Shown piece after piece: positions 1-6,494 of a DNA stretch of 10,090 nt (within the stretch, counting starts at the first letter, position 1; every line of letters begins with the position of its first letter). The notes beneath the pieces were generated by a model. That model was not told where the DNA came from. It saw only the letters and a program-made list of their open reading frames with translations, and ran no database searches. The stretch spans positions 1 to 10,090 of the forward strand of contig LT642848.1 in the NCBI GenBank assembly GCA_900128585.1. The letters run 5' to 3'. Both the position numbers and the translations under genes were made by a program. The DNA comes from Stramenopiles sp. TOSAG23-3 (Eukaryota > Sar).

Positions 1-67
<67 letters not shown>

Positions 68-76
68 AAAGAAAGA
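1..76. repeat. (GAAA)n tetranucleotide microsatellite
   Basis: An almost perfect run of the unit AGAA starts at the first base, so the array is cut by the window edge. It breaks down at about 67-76. It is all purine on the + strand and holds no coding signal. Confidence 0.97.
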
Positions 77-100
77 ATAAATAGTATATTATTTTAGTAT

Positions 101-284
101 AAGAAGAAGACGAAGAAGAAGACGAAGAAGAAGAAAAAGAAGAAGAAAAAAGAAGAAGAAAAAGAAAAAAGAAGAAGAAAAAAAAGAAGAAGAAAAAAAG
201 AAGAAGAAAAAGAAGAAGAAAAAGAAGAAGAAGAAGAAAAAGAAGAAGAAGAAGAAGAAGGAGGAGAAAGAGAAGAAGAAGGGG
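101..284. repeat. GAA-rich polypurine tract
   Basis: About 184 bases of A and G on the + strand, mostly GAA units with A-rich interruptions; I see only two pyrimidines, C at 111 and 123. The tract ends 69 bases before the ULP1 ATG. It could adopt triplex DNA or disfavour nucleosomes upstream of that gene, but this is inference. The frames through it encode only low-complexity Lys/Glu/Arg and I do not call a gene. Confidence 0.95.
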
Positions 285-353
285 TAATTTTTTATATTTT
301 GATTTACTAATTACTGAACGTCGTTTAAATTTATTGTTGAACTCTTCTGGTAT

Positions 354-1688
354 ATGAAACATAATTGCCAATTACGTTGTTTGGCCAAACAATCCCACTC
401 CATTTCACCATTTCTATCGCAGGTGTCGGTGTTTGACTTGTCTTTGCACTCGTACCGCCGAAGAATGTATTCTTCCTCCCAGTTTGTAATTGACGGCAAA
501 GGGACGGGTGCGCCAGGCGTTGGCTCGCTGGACGCATACCGGCGTCAGGTTAGTAATGGGTATTACCTTCTTCAGCAAGGATTGTCGGGGATTGTAATGG
601 AACATCAGCCTCCTCGAAAAGTTCAAGCCGAGTGGCAGAGAACCCGCGCATTTCACGTGGAGAGTGAAATCAACAACACAGTCGTAGGAATTGAGAGTGT
701 GCGTCGGAAACGAAAAGTTTCCATGGGGCACTTGCGAGCCGAGGCTTTGCAGAAAAAGGCCGATAGAATATCGTACGCAGAAAGAAAGGTGGCCCACCTG
801 GAACACGACATGGTTGCGATGCATGCCAGACAGGAAGCACAAATAGCAGAAAAAGACGATGATTTGGCAAAGCTAATGGAGGAAATAGCGCTTGAAGAGC
901 AACTGTTGGAAACACAAAAGCAACAGTCGGCTGGGAAGCCCGCGTCCATGAAACGACGGACCAAGAACAGGCGTCCATTGGCCCCGGACGAGAGCCAGTT
1001 GGCGCGTAATGTTACAGGTGCCTTGGGCGGCAGGATGAGTGAGGTGATTGTGTCGGCATTTAAAGTGAATATGACCAGGCAACTGTTGTCGTGCCTAGTT
1101 GGGGCAAACTGGTTGAACGATGAAGTCGTCAATTTTTATCGTGAGCTGATGGCGGAGCGGGAGTTAAAGCGCATGGAGACGACGGGAACGCCTCGGGAAG
1201 TTTGGTTTGCGAATTCCTTCTTTTTTGCAAAATTGCTGTCACAGCAAGAAGGGTACCAGTACAAAAACGTCCGGAGGTGGACAAAGCGAGCCAAAGTGGA
1301 CATATTTTCCTTGCGAACCATGATAATTCCTGTGAACATCGCCAATTCCCATTGGGTGTTGGCAGTGATTAATTTTATAGAGAAAACGCTAACGTACTAC
1401 GACAGCATGGGATCTGGTGGGGGAACGGTTCTAGACGCTTTGCATAGGTACATCCAAGACGAACATGAGAATAAAAAAAAATCCCCTCTGCCAAACCTTG
1501 GAGAATGGAGGAAAGTATCTCCAGGACGTGCTGTGCCCCAGCAGGGTAATTGCAGTGACTGCGGTGTCTTCATGAGCCAATTTGCAAACTACATAGCAGA
1601 ACAAAGTGAATTGGACTTCTCGCAAGCTGACATGCCGTATTTTCGCAATCGCATGGCAGTAGAGATTGCACGGAAACAGTTGCTGTAA
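354..1688 (+). CDS. ULP1: ULP1/SENP-like SUMO-specific cysteine protease (C48)
   Basis: 444 residues. The C-terminal half is a C48 peptidase domain, the family that matures SUMO and removes SUMO or related modifiers from proteins, usually in the nucleus or at nuclear pores. It shows the ANWLNDEVVNFY substrate-groove motif (251-262), catalytic His in NSHWVLAVI (H333), catalytic Asp in YYDSMG (D350), and oxyanion Gln plus nucleophile in PQQGNCSDCGVF (Q397, C403), so it should be active. The N-terminal half has a charged, probably coiled-coil stretch (about 125-190) and basic clusters RRKRK (117-121) and KRRTKNRRP (200-208) that look like nuclear signals. The start is uncertain: M38 (ATG at 465) is an alternative, and a pyrimidine-rich stretch ending in AG at 420-422 could be a 3' splice site, making residues 1-22 intron. 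Whether the substrate is SUMO or another ubiquitin-like protein (for example NEDD8) cannot be told from sequence alone. It ends in TAA and converges on the channel gene. Confidence 0.9.
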   Translation: MKHNCQLRCLAKQSHSISPFLSQVSVFDLSLHSYRRRMYSSSQFVIDGKGTGAPGVGSLDAYRRQVSNGYYLLQQGLSGIVMEHQPPRKVQAEWQRTRAFHVESEINNTVVGIESVRRKRKVSMGHLRAEALQKKADRISYAERKVAHLEHDMVAMHARQEAQIAEKDDDLAKLMEEIALEEQLLETQKQQSAGKPASMKRRTKNRRPLAPDESQLARNVTGALGGRMSEVIVSAFKVNMTRQLLSCLVGANWLNDEVVNFYRELMAERELKRMETTGTPREVWFANSFFFAKLLSQQEGYQYKNVRRWTKRAKVDIFSLRTMIIPVNIANSHWVLAVINFIEKTLTYYDSMGSGGGTVLDALHRYIQDEHENKKKSPLPNLGEWRKVSPGRAVPQQGNCSDCGVFMSQFANYIAEQSELDFSQADMPYFRNRMAVEIARKQLL

Positions 1689-2143
1689 AGTCAGGCACTT
1701 GTCGGTTTGAAAATGTTGCACACATTGTGAATATGGGTACAAATAATATTATTTTAAAGATGGTCCAGTGTAAAGTAGAGTACAAATTTTGTTCCTTTTT
1801 TTGTTAAAAAACAAATTTTAAGACTTCTTCAATTAAAACAAAAATAATGGCGCTGTTTTTTTTTTTTAGACTTTTAAAAAATTGAAAAACTTTTCTTCTG
1901 ACTTCTTCTCTTCTTACTCTTGTGGTGTTAATATGATATCATAATAATAATAAAGTTTAAAAACAAGAAAATAAATTGGCTACAATTTAGTTACAAAACT
2001 ACAGAACCAAGTTAGGATTAGGGTATGAGGAAGCTAAATTTAATATTACTACTTAAATAACAGCCAATTTTCTTGTTTTATTTATAAGTAATTATTTTAT
2101 GATTACAAAACATTTTTATTTTTCAAAACCAAAACCTGTAAAC
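1689..2143. other. AT-rich spacer between convergent genes, with poly(A) signals
   Basis: This 455-base stretch lies between the stops of ULP1 (+) and the K+ channel (-). I see no gene. For the + gene, AATAAA occurs at 1949-1954 and 1970-1975. For the minus gene, AATAAA reads on the minus strand at 2115-2120 and 2077-2082, 24 and 62 bases after the channel stop. T and A homopolymers fill 1795-1880. The inverted repeat at 1964-2075 is listed separately. Confidence 0.75.
1964..2075. repeat. 112-bp imperfect inverted repeat, MITE-like
   Basis: The left arm (1964-1981) begins CAAGAAAA and ends TTGGCT with a 4-base insertion between. The right arm (2062-2075) is the reverse complement of the uninterrupted 14-mer CAAGAAAATTGGCT. 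The right 46 bases (2030-2075, minus strand) match 6315-6355 (+) closely, so this is part of a dispersed element and not a simple local hairpin. Terminal inverted arms with an AT-rich non-coding body suggest a miniature transposon or its remnant, but I found no clear target-site duplication. Confidence 0.55.
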
Positions 2144-3904
2144 TTATTTCAGTTCAAAAGAGATAAAGTCCACTGTGCTGATATACCCCCGTAATTCATC
2201 GTCGTCACTGCCACTTTCATCGGTTGAAACGTATTTAAACGTTCCCCAGTCCTGCTTTTGCATCCCCTCTTCCATTTTTTCTGCAGGGCTTGTTTCCATC
2301 GACTGATTATTTGGGGTATTTTGCTGGGGCTTTACGAGATTGGGTTCCTCATGACTTGGGGTGCTTGTTGCCTTTTGCCAGTTCAGTGCGTCTTCAAGGG
2401 AAGTCTGAAGACAATAACAACGAATGTAAGTCTTGGCGGTCTTCACTGTGATGAGCTCTGGAAATTTCAACGAGTGCAGGGCTGCTAATTTACGATTCAC
2501 AAACACTCCATTAAGCGCCTTTACGATCGTTTCGGATGGTAAAACTTCGCTATCGGCAAATAGTCGCTCGACTACTGCATCCATGACTTGGTCAACGTGA
2601 CCGTTCCATTCGGAAACCGTTTCACTATCGTTGGAACACTTCTCTTCCGCGCTGTCACTGTCGCAACTGTTGTTTTCAAACTCGTCCGACAATTTCATGT
2701 TTTCGATCCTCCTCGTCGTGGCCTTCTTCCTCCTGCTGCTACTCTTTTTGCTCTTTTGAAACTTGTGCATCTGCATGTGGACTCGATCTTCCTTGGCCTT
2801 AGCTTTTTTCTCGTACTCGTATGCAACCCGCTTTTCTTCCCTCTCTTCCGTGAGGGCATGAATGTTTTTCGTCAATGCCTGTTTCTGCTCCATTTCCTTA
2901 AGCCGTCGCTGCTTTTCCACGACCCCCATCGCCAGGCCAGCGAGCGCATCGATTATCATGGCCATAAACCCAAGTCCAAAAAATATGAAAAACATCGAAC
3001 CAAGCCTGCTGCTGTTTGATGGAACAATGTCGCCCAAGCCTATAGTTGTAAAGGTGATCACAACAAACCATAGGCCATCGAGAAACGTCAAACCATCCAT
3101 CGAACAAATGTAAAACACAAAAATAAGGACCCAGACCGTCAGCGCAGCGACAGCAAAACCGACCTTAAAACGATCGCGGGCGAGGCCGGAAATGTCGATG
3201 TTAAACTTTACCAGGGCTTCGCTGAATTCGTGGAGATTCAATGTACCATCGCTATTTTCATCACGAGATTCGATGAACAGGTCTATTTCGTCTATGCTTA
3301 ACATAACGTTCAATTCTTTGAACGCAGACTGTAATTCTTCTGGGTCCAGAACTCCGGTGCCGTCCAAGTCAAATTTTTCAAATGCTGCACGAACTTCGCC
3401 CGAATTCTGAAGGACAAAGTGCATCACAATACTGAAGATTTTATGGGTGAACATCGTGTAACTGACGATAACAAGGGGAATCCCGACCATGGCTAAAATT
3501 AGACCGGCAACCTTTCCTTCGGGGGTTACAACAGAAAAGTCCCCATACCCGACCGTGGTGATTATGGTAAAACAGTAAAAAAATGTTCGCTGGAATGCAT
3601 ACTGCCCCCCAGGGACCCAGGTATCGGCCTGGTCGTCCCTGCCGACAAAATTGTTGGTTCCTGCACTGGGATCTATGCCAATCAAGCTTGTCAACGTGTC
3701 AAAATCCGTTTTGGACAGGTTTGCCTCTGCTTTTATTCGTGACATAAACGCGATGTACTTTTCATTCTGTGCTTGCTCTACCGGCGATTCAAAGTGTATG
3801 ATAGCAAAGGAAGCCACCAATGTTATAAAACAAACCAGCAGAAATACCTCCAGCAAAGGCGCAAGAGCAATAAACCACGCGTGTTTGTGCAGATGACTCG
3901 GCAA
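2144..3904 (-). CDS. Two-pore-domain K+ channel with EF-hands between the pores
   Basis: The 586-codon frame encodes a 4-helix, 2-pore K+ channel. In order: M1 (about 11-37), pore 1 with filter TTVGYGD (116-122), M2 (131-152), two EF-hands (loops 179-190, DLDGTGVLDPEE, and 215-226, DENSDGTLNLHE), M3 (248-270), pore 2 with filter TTIGLGD (286-292), M4 (301-327), a Lys/Glu-rich probable coiled coil (328-385), a basic patch SSSRRKKATTRR (388-399) and an acidic Ser-rich tail. Both EF loops keep Asp at position 1, Gly at 6 and Glu at 12, so Ca2+ binding is expected and Ca2+ probably gates K+ flow. Land-plant TPK channels carry EF-hands after M4; here they sit in the linker between the pore modules. 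The first codon at 3904 is TTG. The frame is open back to a TAG at 3935-3937 with no ATG; the first in-frame ATG (3743-3745, residue 54) lies after M1. The true N-terminus must come from an upstream exon, a near-cognate start or a frameshift join to the overlapping gene. Ends in TAA. Family certain; 5' end not. Confidence 0.88.
   Translation of the reverse strand: MPSHLHKHAWFIALAPLLEVFLLVCFITLVASFAIIHFESPVEQAQNEKYIAFMSRIKAEANLSKTDFDTLTSLIGIDPSAGTNNFVGRDDQADTWVPGGQYAFQRTFFYCFTIITTVGYGDFSVVTPEGKVAGLILAMVGIPLVIVSYTMFTHKIFSIVMHFVLQNSGEVRAAFEKFDLDGTGVLDPEELQSAFKELNVMLSIDEIDLFIESRDENSDGTLNLHEFSEALVKFNIDISGLARDRFKVGFAVAALTVWVLIFVFYICSMDGLTFLDGLWFVVITFTTIGLGDIVPSNSSRLGSMFFIFFGLGFMAMIIDALAGLAMGVVEKQRRLKEMEQKQALTKNIHALTEEREEKRVAYEYEKKAKAKEDRVHMQMHKFQKSKKSSSRRKKATTRRIENMKLSDEFENNSCDSDSAEEKCSNDSETVSEWNGHVDQVMDAVVERLFADSEVLPSETIVKALNGVFVNRKLAALHSLKFPELITVKTAKTYIRCYCLQTSLEDALNWQKATSTPSHEEPNLVKPQQNTPNNQSMETSPAEKMEEGMQKQDWGTFKYVSTDESGSDDDELRGYISTVDFISFELK
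3732..3737 (-). promoter_or_regulatory. Possible poly(A) signal of the TMTC-like gene, inside the channel frame
   Basis: AATAAA on the minus strand, followed by another A, about 52 bases after the TGA of the glycosyltransferase frame. It falls in the Arg-Ile-Lys codons of the channel. If used, it would let the glycosyltransferase mRNA end within the channel's coding sequence. A single hexamer in coding DNA is weak evidence. Confidence 0.25.
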
Positions 3905-5417
3905 GCATGTTTTGTAGCGCCGCGGAGCTTTCGTCTATATCAATCGACCGTTTCATGTAATGTTCGGCCATTGATAGATACCGAACATGGCACTTAGAAG
4001 AATCTTCGGAGCAAGCATTGCTGTGGCTTTCAGCAAGGCCGTGTAAAGCAATATGGTCGTTTTCGTTTCTGGCTAATGCATTTTGCCACAGTATTTCCGT
4101 GTTTTGCCATTTCTGATATTCCATCTCAAGGCCCCCGTCTAGATAACGGAAACAGAGGGAACCGAGTAGTCCAAAATATCCCAGACAAAAGAGTTTCGAG
4201 CGCGACGAAATTCTCGCAGATGTCACAGAGAGAATGGGAACAACAACTAAAAATTCTACGAGGTTCAGATAACGAATGTGCGGGGTCCCGGCATGTAAAC
4301 CCATCGCAGAGACAAGTACAACCGGCGACAACATTGCTACTAAGCTGATAGCAAAAAGGCACAGCATTTTGATAAGCTTTCTAGTCCTTGCGGACACTAA
4401 AGCACATGCTGCAACAATCACACATGACACCATCACAACTACAAATACCCGGCTAAGATCTGGGACAGCAATAAAGCAATGGCGCCCAGGGACGCTGGAA
4501 CCGGGAGTATCAGTGCTGGTTTCAAAAAAATAATGAACGCAACGGTCCCCCAAAGGTATTATTTCACCAATATAAAACCAAGTTGAGGAATACACAATTT
4601 TTATAAACTTCTCCAGCGGAGGCAGGCCGTTAGAAGGCCGGTGGCCGCCGTACTGCTCTTGCCTGTTTGCCCAAAACGTAGTATAAATTCCACAAAAAGC
4701 TGCCAAAAATCGCCATACACTGTTTGCCATCGACGGTATCTTTTCGCCCAGAGCGATATCCAGCAGCGTCGGGAGCACGATGAACGGGACAGCAACACTT
4801 TTGGACAAGACAGCGAAAACATAAAACATAGCAAACATGAAGTGCCATTTTCCAGATTTGCTTTCTTTCCACTTTAAGTAGCTAAAAAGGGACACGGATA
4901 AGAAAAACAGAGCATGACTGTAACCTATACCGCTAGCCCAGGCAAATACTTCTACCCTATTGGGCGAGATGTTGAAAACGGCCAGTGTTGCCCAAACAAT
5001 GGCAACATTTTGGAGTGACAAATTTTTCACGGTAGAGTACGATATCACTTTTAAGACAGATATGAGCACAGCGCATGAAGCTAGTGCATGAAATGTAATT
5101 GAACTATACAGATGCGCCGCTCGGGTATTCTGGAACATCAAGGCCGTGAGAAGCTTCAGCGTCGAGCTAATTGGTTCCCAGACTTTCAAAATGCAATTAT
5201 CTGGCACCGGTGTCCAAACATCCTCTATCAATGTTCTCGCAATAGACTTGTTCCCATTTCTGTACAGCCACTTGTCAACACCCTTTTCTACGAAATTTAA
5301 ATGATCATCATAGCGCAAGAAATTGTTTTCAAGTCGTGCACTCACGTGTTGGTAATGGACATAAAAAACGAAACTAAAAAGAGTCACACACGCCAATGGC
5401 ACTGGGCTCATCATCAT
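3789..5417 (-). CDS. TMTC-like GT-C glycosyltransferase with C-terminal TPR
   Basis: 542 residues from the ATG at 5417; the frame opens at a TTG at 5432, but ATG-ATG-ATG with a following membrane segment is the better start. It resembles TMTC proteins and their bacterial relatives, which are GT-C enzymes (animal TMTCs O-mannosylate cadherins in the ER lumen). M1 is at 5-24, followed by RYDDHLNF (35-42), whose two acidic residues (D37, D38) match the catalytic position in the first luminal loop of GT-C enzymes. About ten further hydrophobic segments run to residue 426; LSKS in the segment at 193-221 and RYLNLVEF at 382-389 match conserved family positions. A TPR-like tail begins KWQNTEILWQNALARNENDH (436-455) and a second helical pair covers about 479-506. 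Animal TMTCs have more TPRs, so the tail is short. The last ~35 residues are read out of frame from the channel's M1 region and have no TPR character, so the natural C-terminus is doubtful. Ends in TGA. Confidence 0.75.
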   Translation of the reverse strand: MMMSPVPLACVTLFSFVFYVHYQHVSARLENNFLRYDDHLNFVEKGVDKWLYRNGNKSIARTLIEDVWTPVPDNCILKVWEPISSTLKLLTALMFQNTRAAHLYSSITFHALASCAVLISVLKVISYSTVKNLSLQNVAIVWATLAVFNISPNRVEVFAWASGIGYSHALFFLSVSLFSYLKWKESKSGKWHFMFAMFYVFAVLSKSVAVPFIVLPTLLDIALGEKIPSMANSVWRFLAAFCGIYTTFWANRQEQYGGHRPSNGLPPLEKFIKIVYSSTWFYIGEIIPLGDRCVHYFFETSTDTPGSSVPGRHCFIAVPDLSRVFVVVMVSCVIVAACALVSARTRKLIKMLCLFAISLVAMLSPVVLVSAMGLHAGTPHIRYLNLVEFLVVVPILSVTSARISSRSKLFCLGYFGLLGSLCFRYLDGGLEMEYQKWQNTEILWQNALARNENDHIALHGLAESHSNACSEDSSKCHVRYLSMAEHYMKRSIDIDESSAALQNMLAESSAQTRVVYCSCAFAGGISAGLFYNIGGFLCYHTL

Positions 5418-5670
5418 ATTAACACAGAACAATGCACCGTGTAAAGTGGAACTCTTTCATCAAAGGTCAGTTAATCGTCTGGTATATTGCGTTCAATCTG
5501 GTTCCAAGAATAAAAAAGAACGAATTGTATTTTGTTTATCCATATATAATATAGTAGAACAACCATCACTTCAATTCACTCATACGAGGATATATAGATT
5601 CATGGTGGCACGGCGGACGACGGATGGACGGACCGGACCCATCATCACACACACACCATCCAACACAACA

Positions 5671-5726
5671 ATATAATAAAAAAATAAAATAATAATATGA
5701 ATTATTTTATTATTTTATTATTTTAT
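5671..5726. repeat. AT microsatellite including three tandem ATTATTTT units
   Basis: 5701-5724 is three exact copies of ATTATTTT. The A-rich stretch just before it (5671-5697) is roughly its reverse complement, and ATAAAATAAT / ATTATTTTAT can pair across a short AT-rich loop. It may form a weak hairpin; no function is apparent. Confidence 0.85.
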
Positions 5727-5785
5727 GGATGATCATCATCGAAGAAAAAAATCTCTTTACTTTTTTTATAGAATAACCCTATACC

Positions 5786-5826
5786 CTATAATATCCCTCT
5801 CGCTCCCCTCTCCCCTCTCCCCCTAC
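5786..5826. repeat. Pyrimidine-rich run (CCCTCTC-type)
   Basis: About 40 bases of nearly pure C and T, made of repeating CTCCCC/CTCTCC blocks, preceded by two CCCTATA units (5777-5790). It is not the CCCTAA telomere repeat. It could be a promoter-type CT element or simple repeat drift. Confidence 0.6.
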
Positions 5827-5867
5827 TACTAAAAACCTTATTATTTTCGAGACTTATAATTTATAAA

Positions 5868-6114
5868 ATGCTCGCTCGCTCCTCGCTCCTTGCTACATTA
5901 TTTTTTATGCAAGGGGATAAGGTGCTCCCAGGACACAGGGGATTCTTCATTATAGATGAAGACAATCACTCTGTTCTGTGTGGCTGTTAATTCCCAGTGC
6001 TTGATGATTTATAAAAAAAACTAAGGCTCTTTAGCGTATTCATACGCTCGGCAAGCTGCGAAGCGCGCGATCGATGAACTCTTGGACAAGAGCCGAAAGC
6101 TGACCGAAAGCTGA
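5868..6114 (+). CDS. Candidate small two-exon gene, hypothetical 68-aa protein
   Basis: Speculative. The + strand has an ATG at 5868 (A at -3) opening a 40-codon frame that starts MLARSSLLATLFF, a signal-peptide or membrane-anchor look, continues through GHRGFFIIDEDNHSVLCGC and stops at 5988-5990. A second stretch from 6026 reads in phase SLAYSYARQAAKRAIDELL and on to LTES with TGA at 6112-6114; it has the charge and helix pattern of real protein. A 40-base AT-rich intron at 5986-6025 (GTTAAT ... CTAAG) joins them in frame; a donor at 5980 is also in phase. No family is recognised. Against it: the exon join is my inference, the antisense strand is also open over 5900-6005, and part of exon 2 is palindromic. 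Alternatively, a pyrimidine-rich acceptor ending AAG at 5910-5912 may mean exon 1 starts there and the real start lies farther upstream. Confidence 0.28.
6025..6114. other. Cluster of short palindromes and a direct repeat
   Basis: Within 90 bases: GGCTCTT (6025-6031) pairs with AAGAGCC (6088-6094); AGCGTATTCATACGCT (6033-6048) is a 7-bp stem with a 2-base loop; CTCTTGGACAAGAG (6079-6092) is a 6-bp stem with a 2-base loop that competes with the outer stem; CCGAAAGCTGA is repeated in tandem at 6093-6103 and 6104-6114. This could be a structured RNA, a binding-site cluster or coincidence in the candidate exon. Confidence 0.45.
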
Positions 6115-6314
6115 TTATTAGTGGGCCAGCACAGTCTACGAGAGATTTCATAAAATGTCACTTCGCCAGGGCACGCGTTTAACACGTTTAACGGTGCACT
6201 TACCTCCAGTACCTAGCGTGCGGGGAAACGCTTAACTTACAAACCATTGCATTACAGCAAGCTAAGCAGTCGACCAAAACTAAAGGTAGTGTAATTTTGC
6301 AATAACATTTATAT

Positions 6315-6355
6315 CAAGAAAATTGGCTGTTATTTAAGTAATTAAATTTAGCTTC
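6315..6355 (+). repeat. Second copy of the dispersed spacer repeat
   Basis: These 41 bases match the minus strand of 2030-2075: an exact 26-base block starting CAAGAAAATTGGCTG, then a 5-base gap, then an exact 15-base block ending TTTAGCTTC. Similarity fades on both sides. This copy sits about 140 bases downstream of the DONSON stop, the other about 70 bases downstream of the channel stop, in opposite orientation relative to those genes, which argues against a shared 3'-UTR element and for a mobile remnant. Confidence 0.7.
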
Positions 6356-6494
6356 GTCGTAATAACATTTTAAAATATAATATGATATTAAGAATTTCTT
6401 ATTTCTTAAATTTTCAAAAAAAGAGCGTCTCTTGTATTTCAGTGAAATGAATATTGCATTTTCTAAATACACTGTTTAGTCCTCCGGGTTATTC

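Larger units (their letters stand above)
5418..6494. other. 1.08-kb spacer of mixed composition
   Basis: It lies between the start of the TMTC-like gene and the stop of DONSON. Near 5418-5620 are TATA-like sequences (about 5540-5557 and 5590-5597) that could serve the minus-strand gene. 5600-5640 holds GGAC/GGATG-type short repeats; 5671-5726 is AT microsatellite; 5786-5826 is a pyrimidine run. 5905-6240 is clearly richer in GC and complex sequence and contains the candidate small gene and palindromes listed separately. 6300-6420 is AT-rich with the second copy of the dispersed repeat. No tRNA or snRNA could be recognised. Confidence 0.7.

Noticed and set aside
2012-2023. Telomere-like TTAGGATTAGGG
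   Set aside because: Only about two imperfect units within AT-rich DNA; too short for an interstitial telomere array.
2588-3019. 143-codon plus-strand frame opposite the channel gene
   Set aside because: It is the antisense of conserved channel sequence, including pore 2 and M4, and has no domain of its own.
5432-5560. Plus-strand ATG at 5432 with a GGTATAT donor-like site near 5480, as a first exon divergent from the TMTC-like gene
   Set aside because: It lies only 14 bases from the opposing start codon, and joining it to the exon at 5913 is pure conjecture without transcripts.
6003-6114. TGATGAT and CTGA as boxes C and D of a snoRNA
   Set aside because: No flanking terminal stem next to the boxes, and both motifs are short enough to occur by chance.
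6198-6205. ACTTACCT resembling the 5' end of U1 snRNA, with CCATTGCA downstream at 6244
   Set aside because: The spacing to any Sm-like site is too short, and the expected stem-loops between them are missing. On the minus strand it reads as a GTAAGT splice-donor-like site with no exon I can define.
6155-6235. 26-codon plus-strand frame from ATG 6155 to TAA 6233
   Set aside because: Short and basic with no family resemblance; length is within chance expectation.
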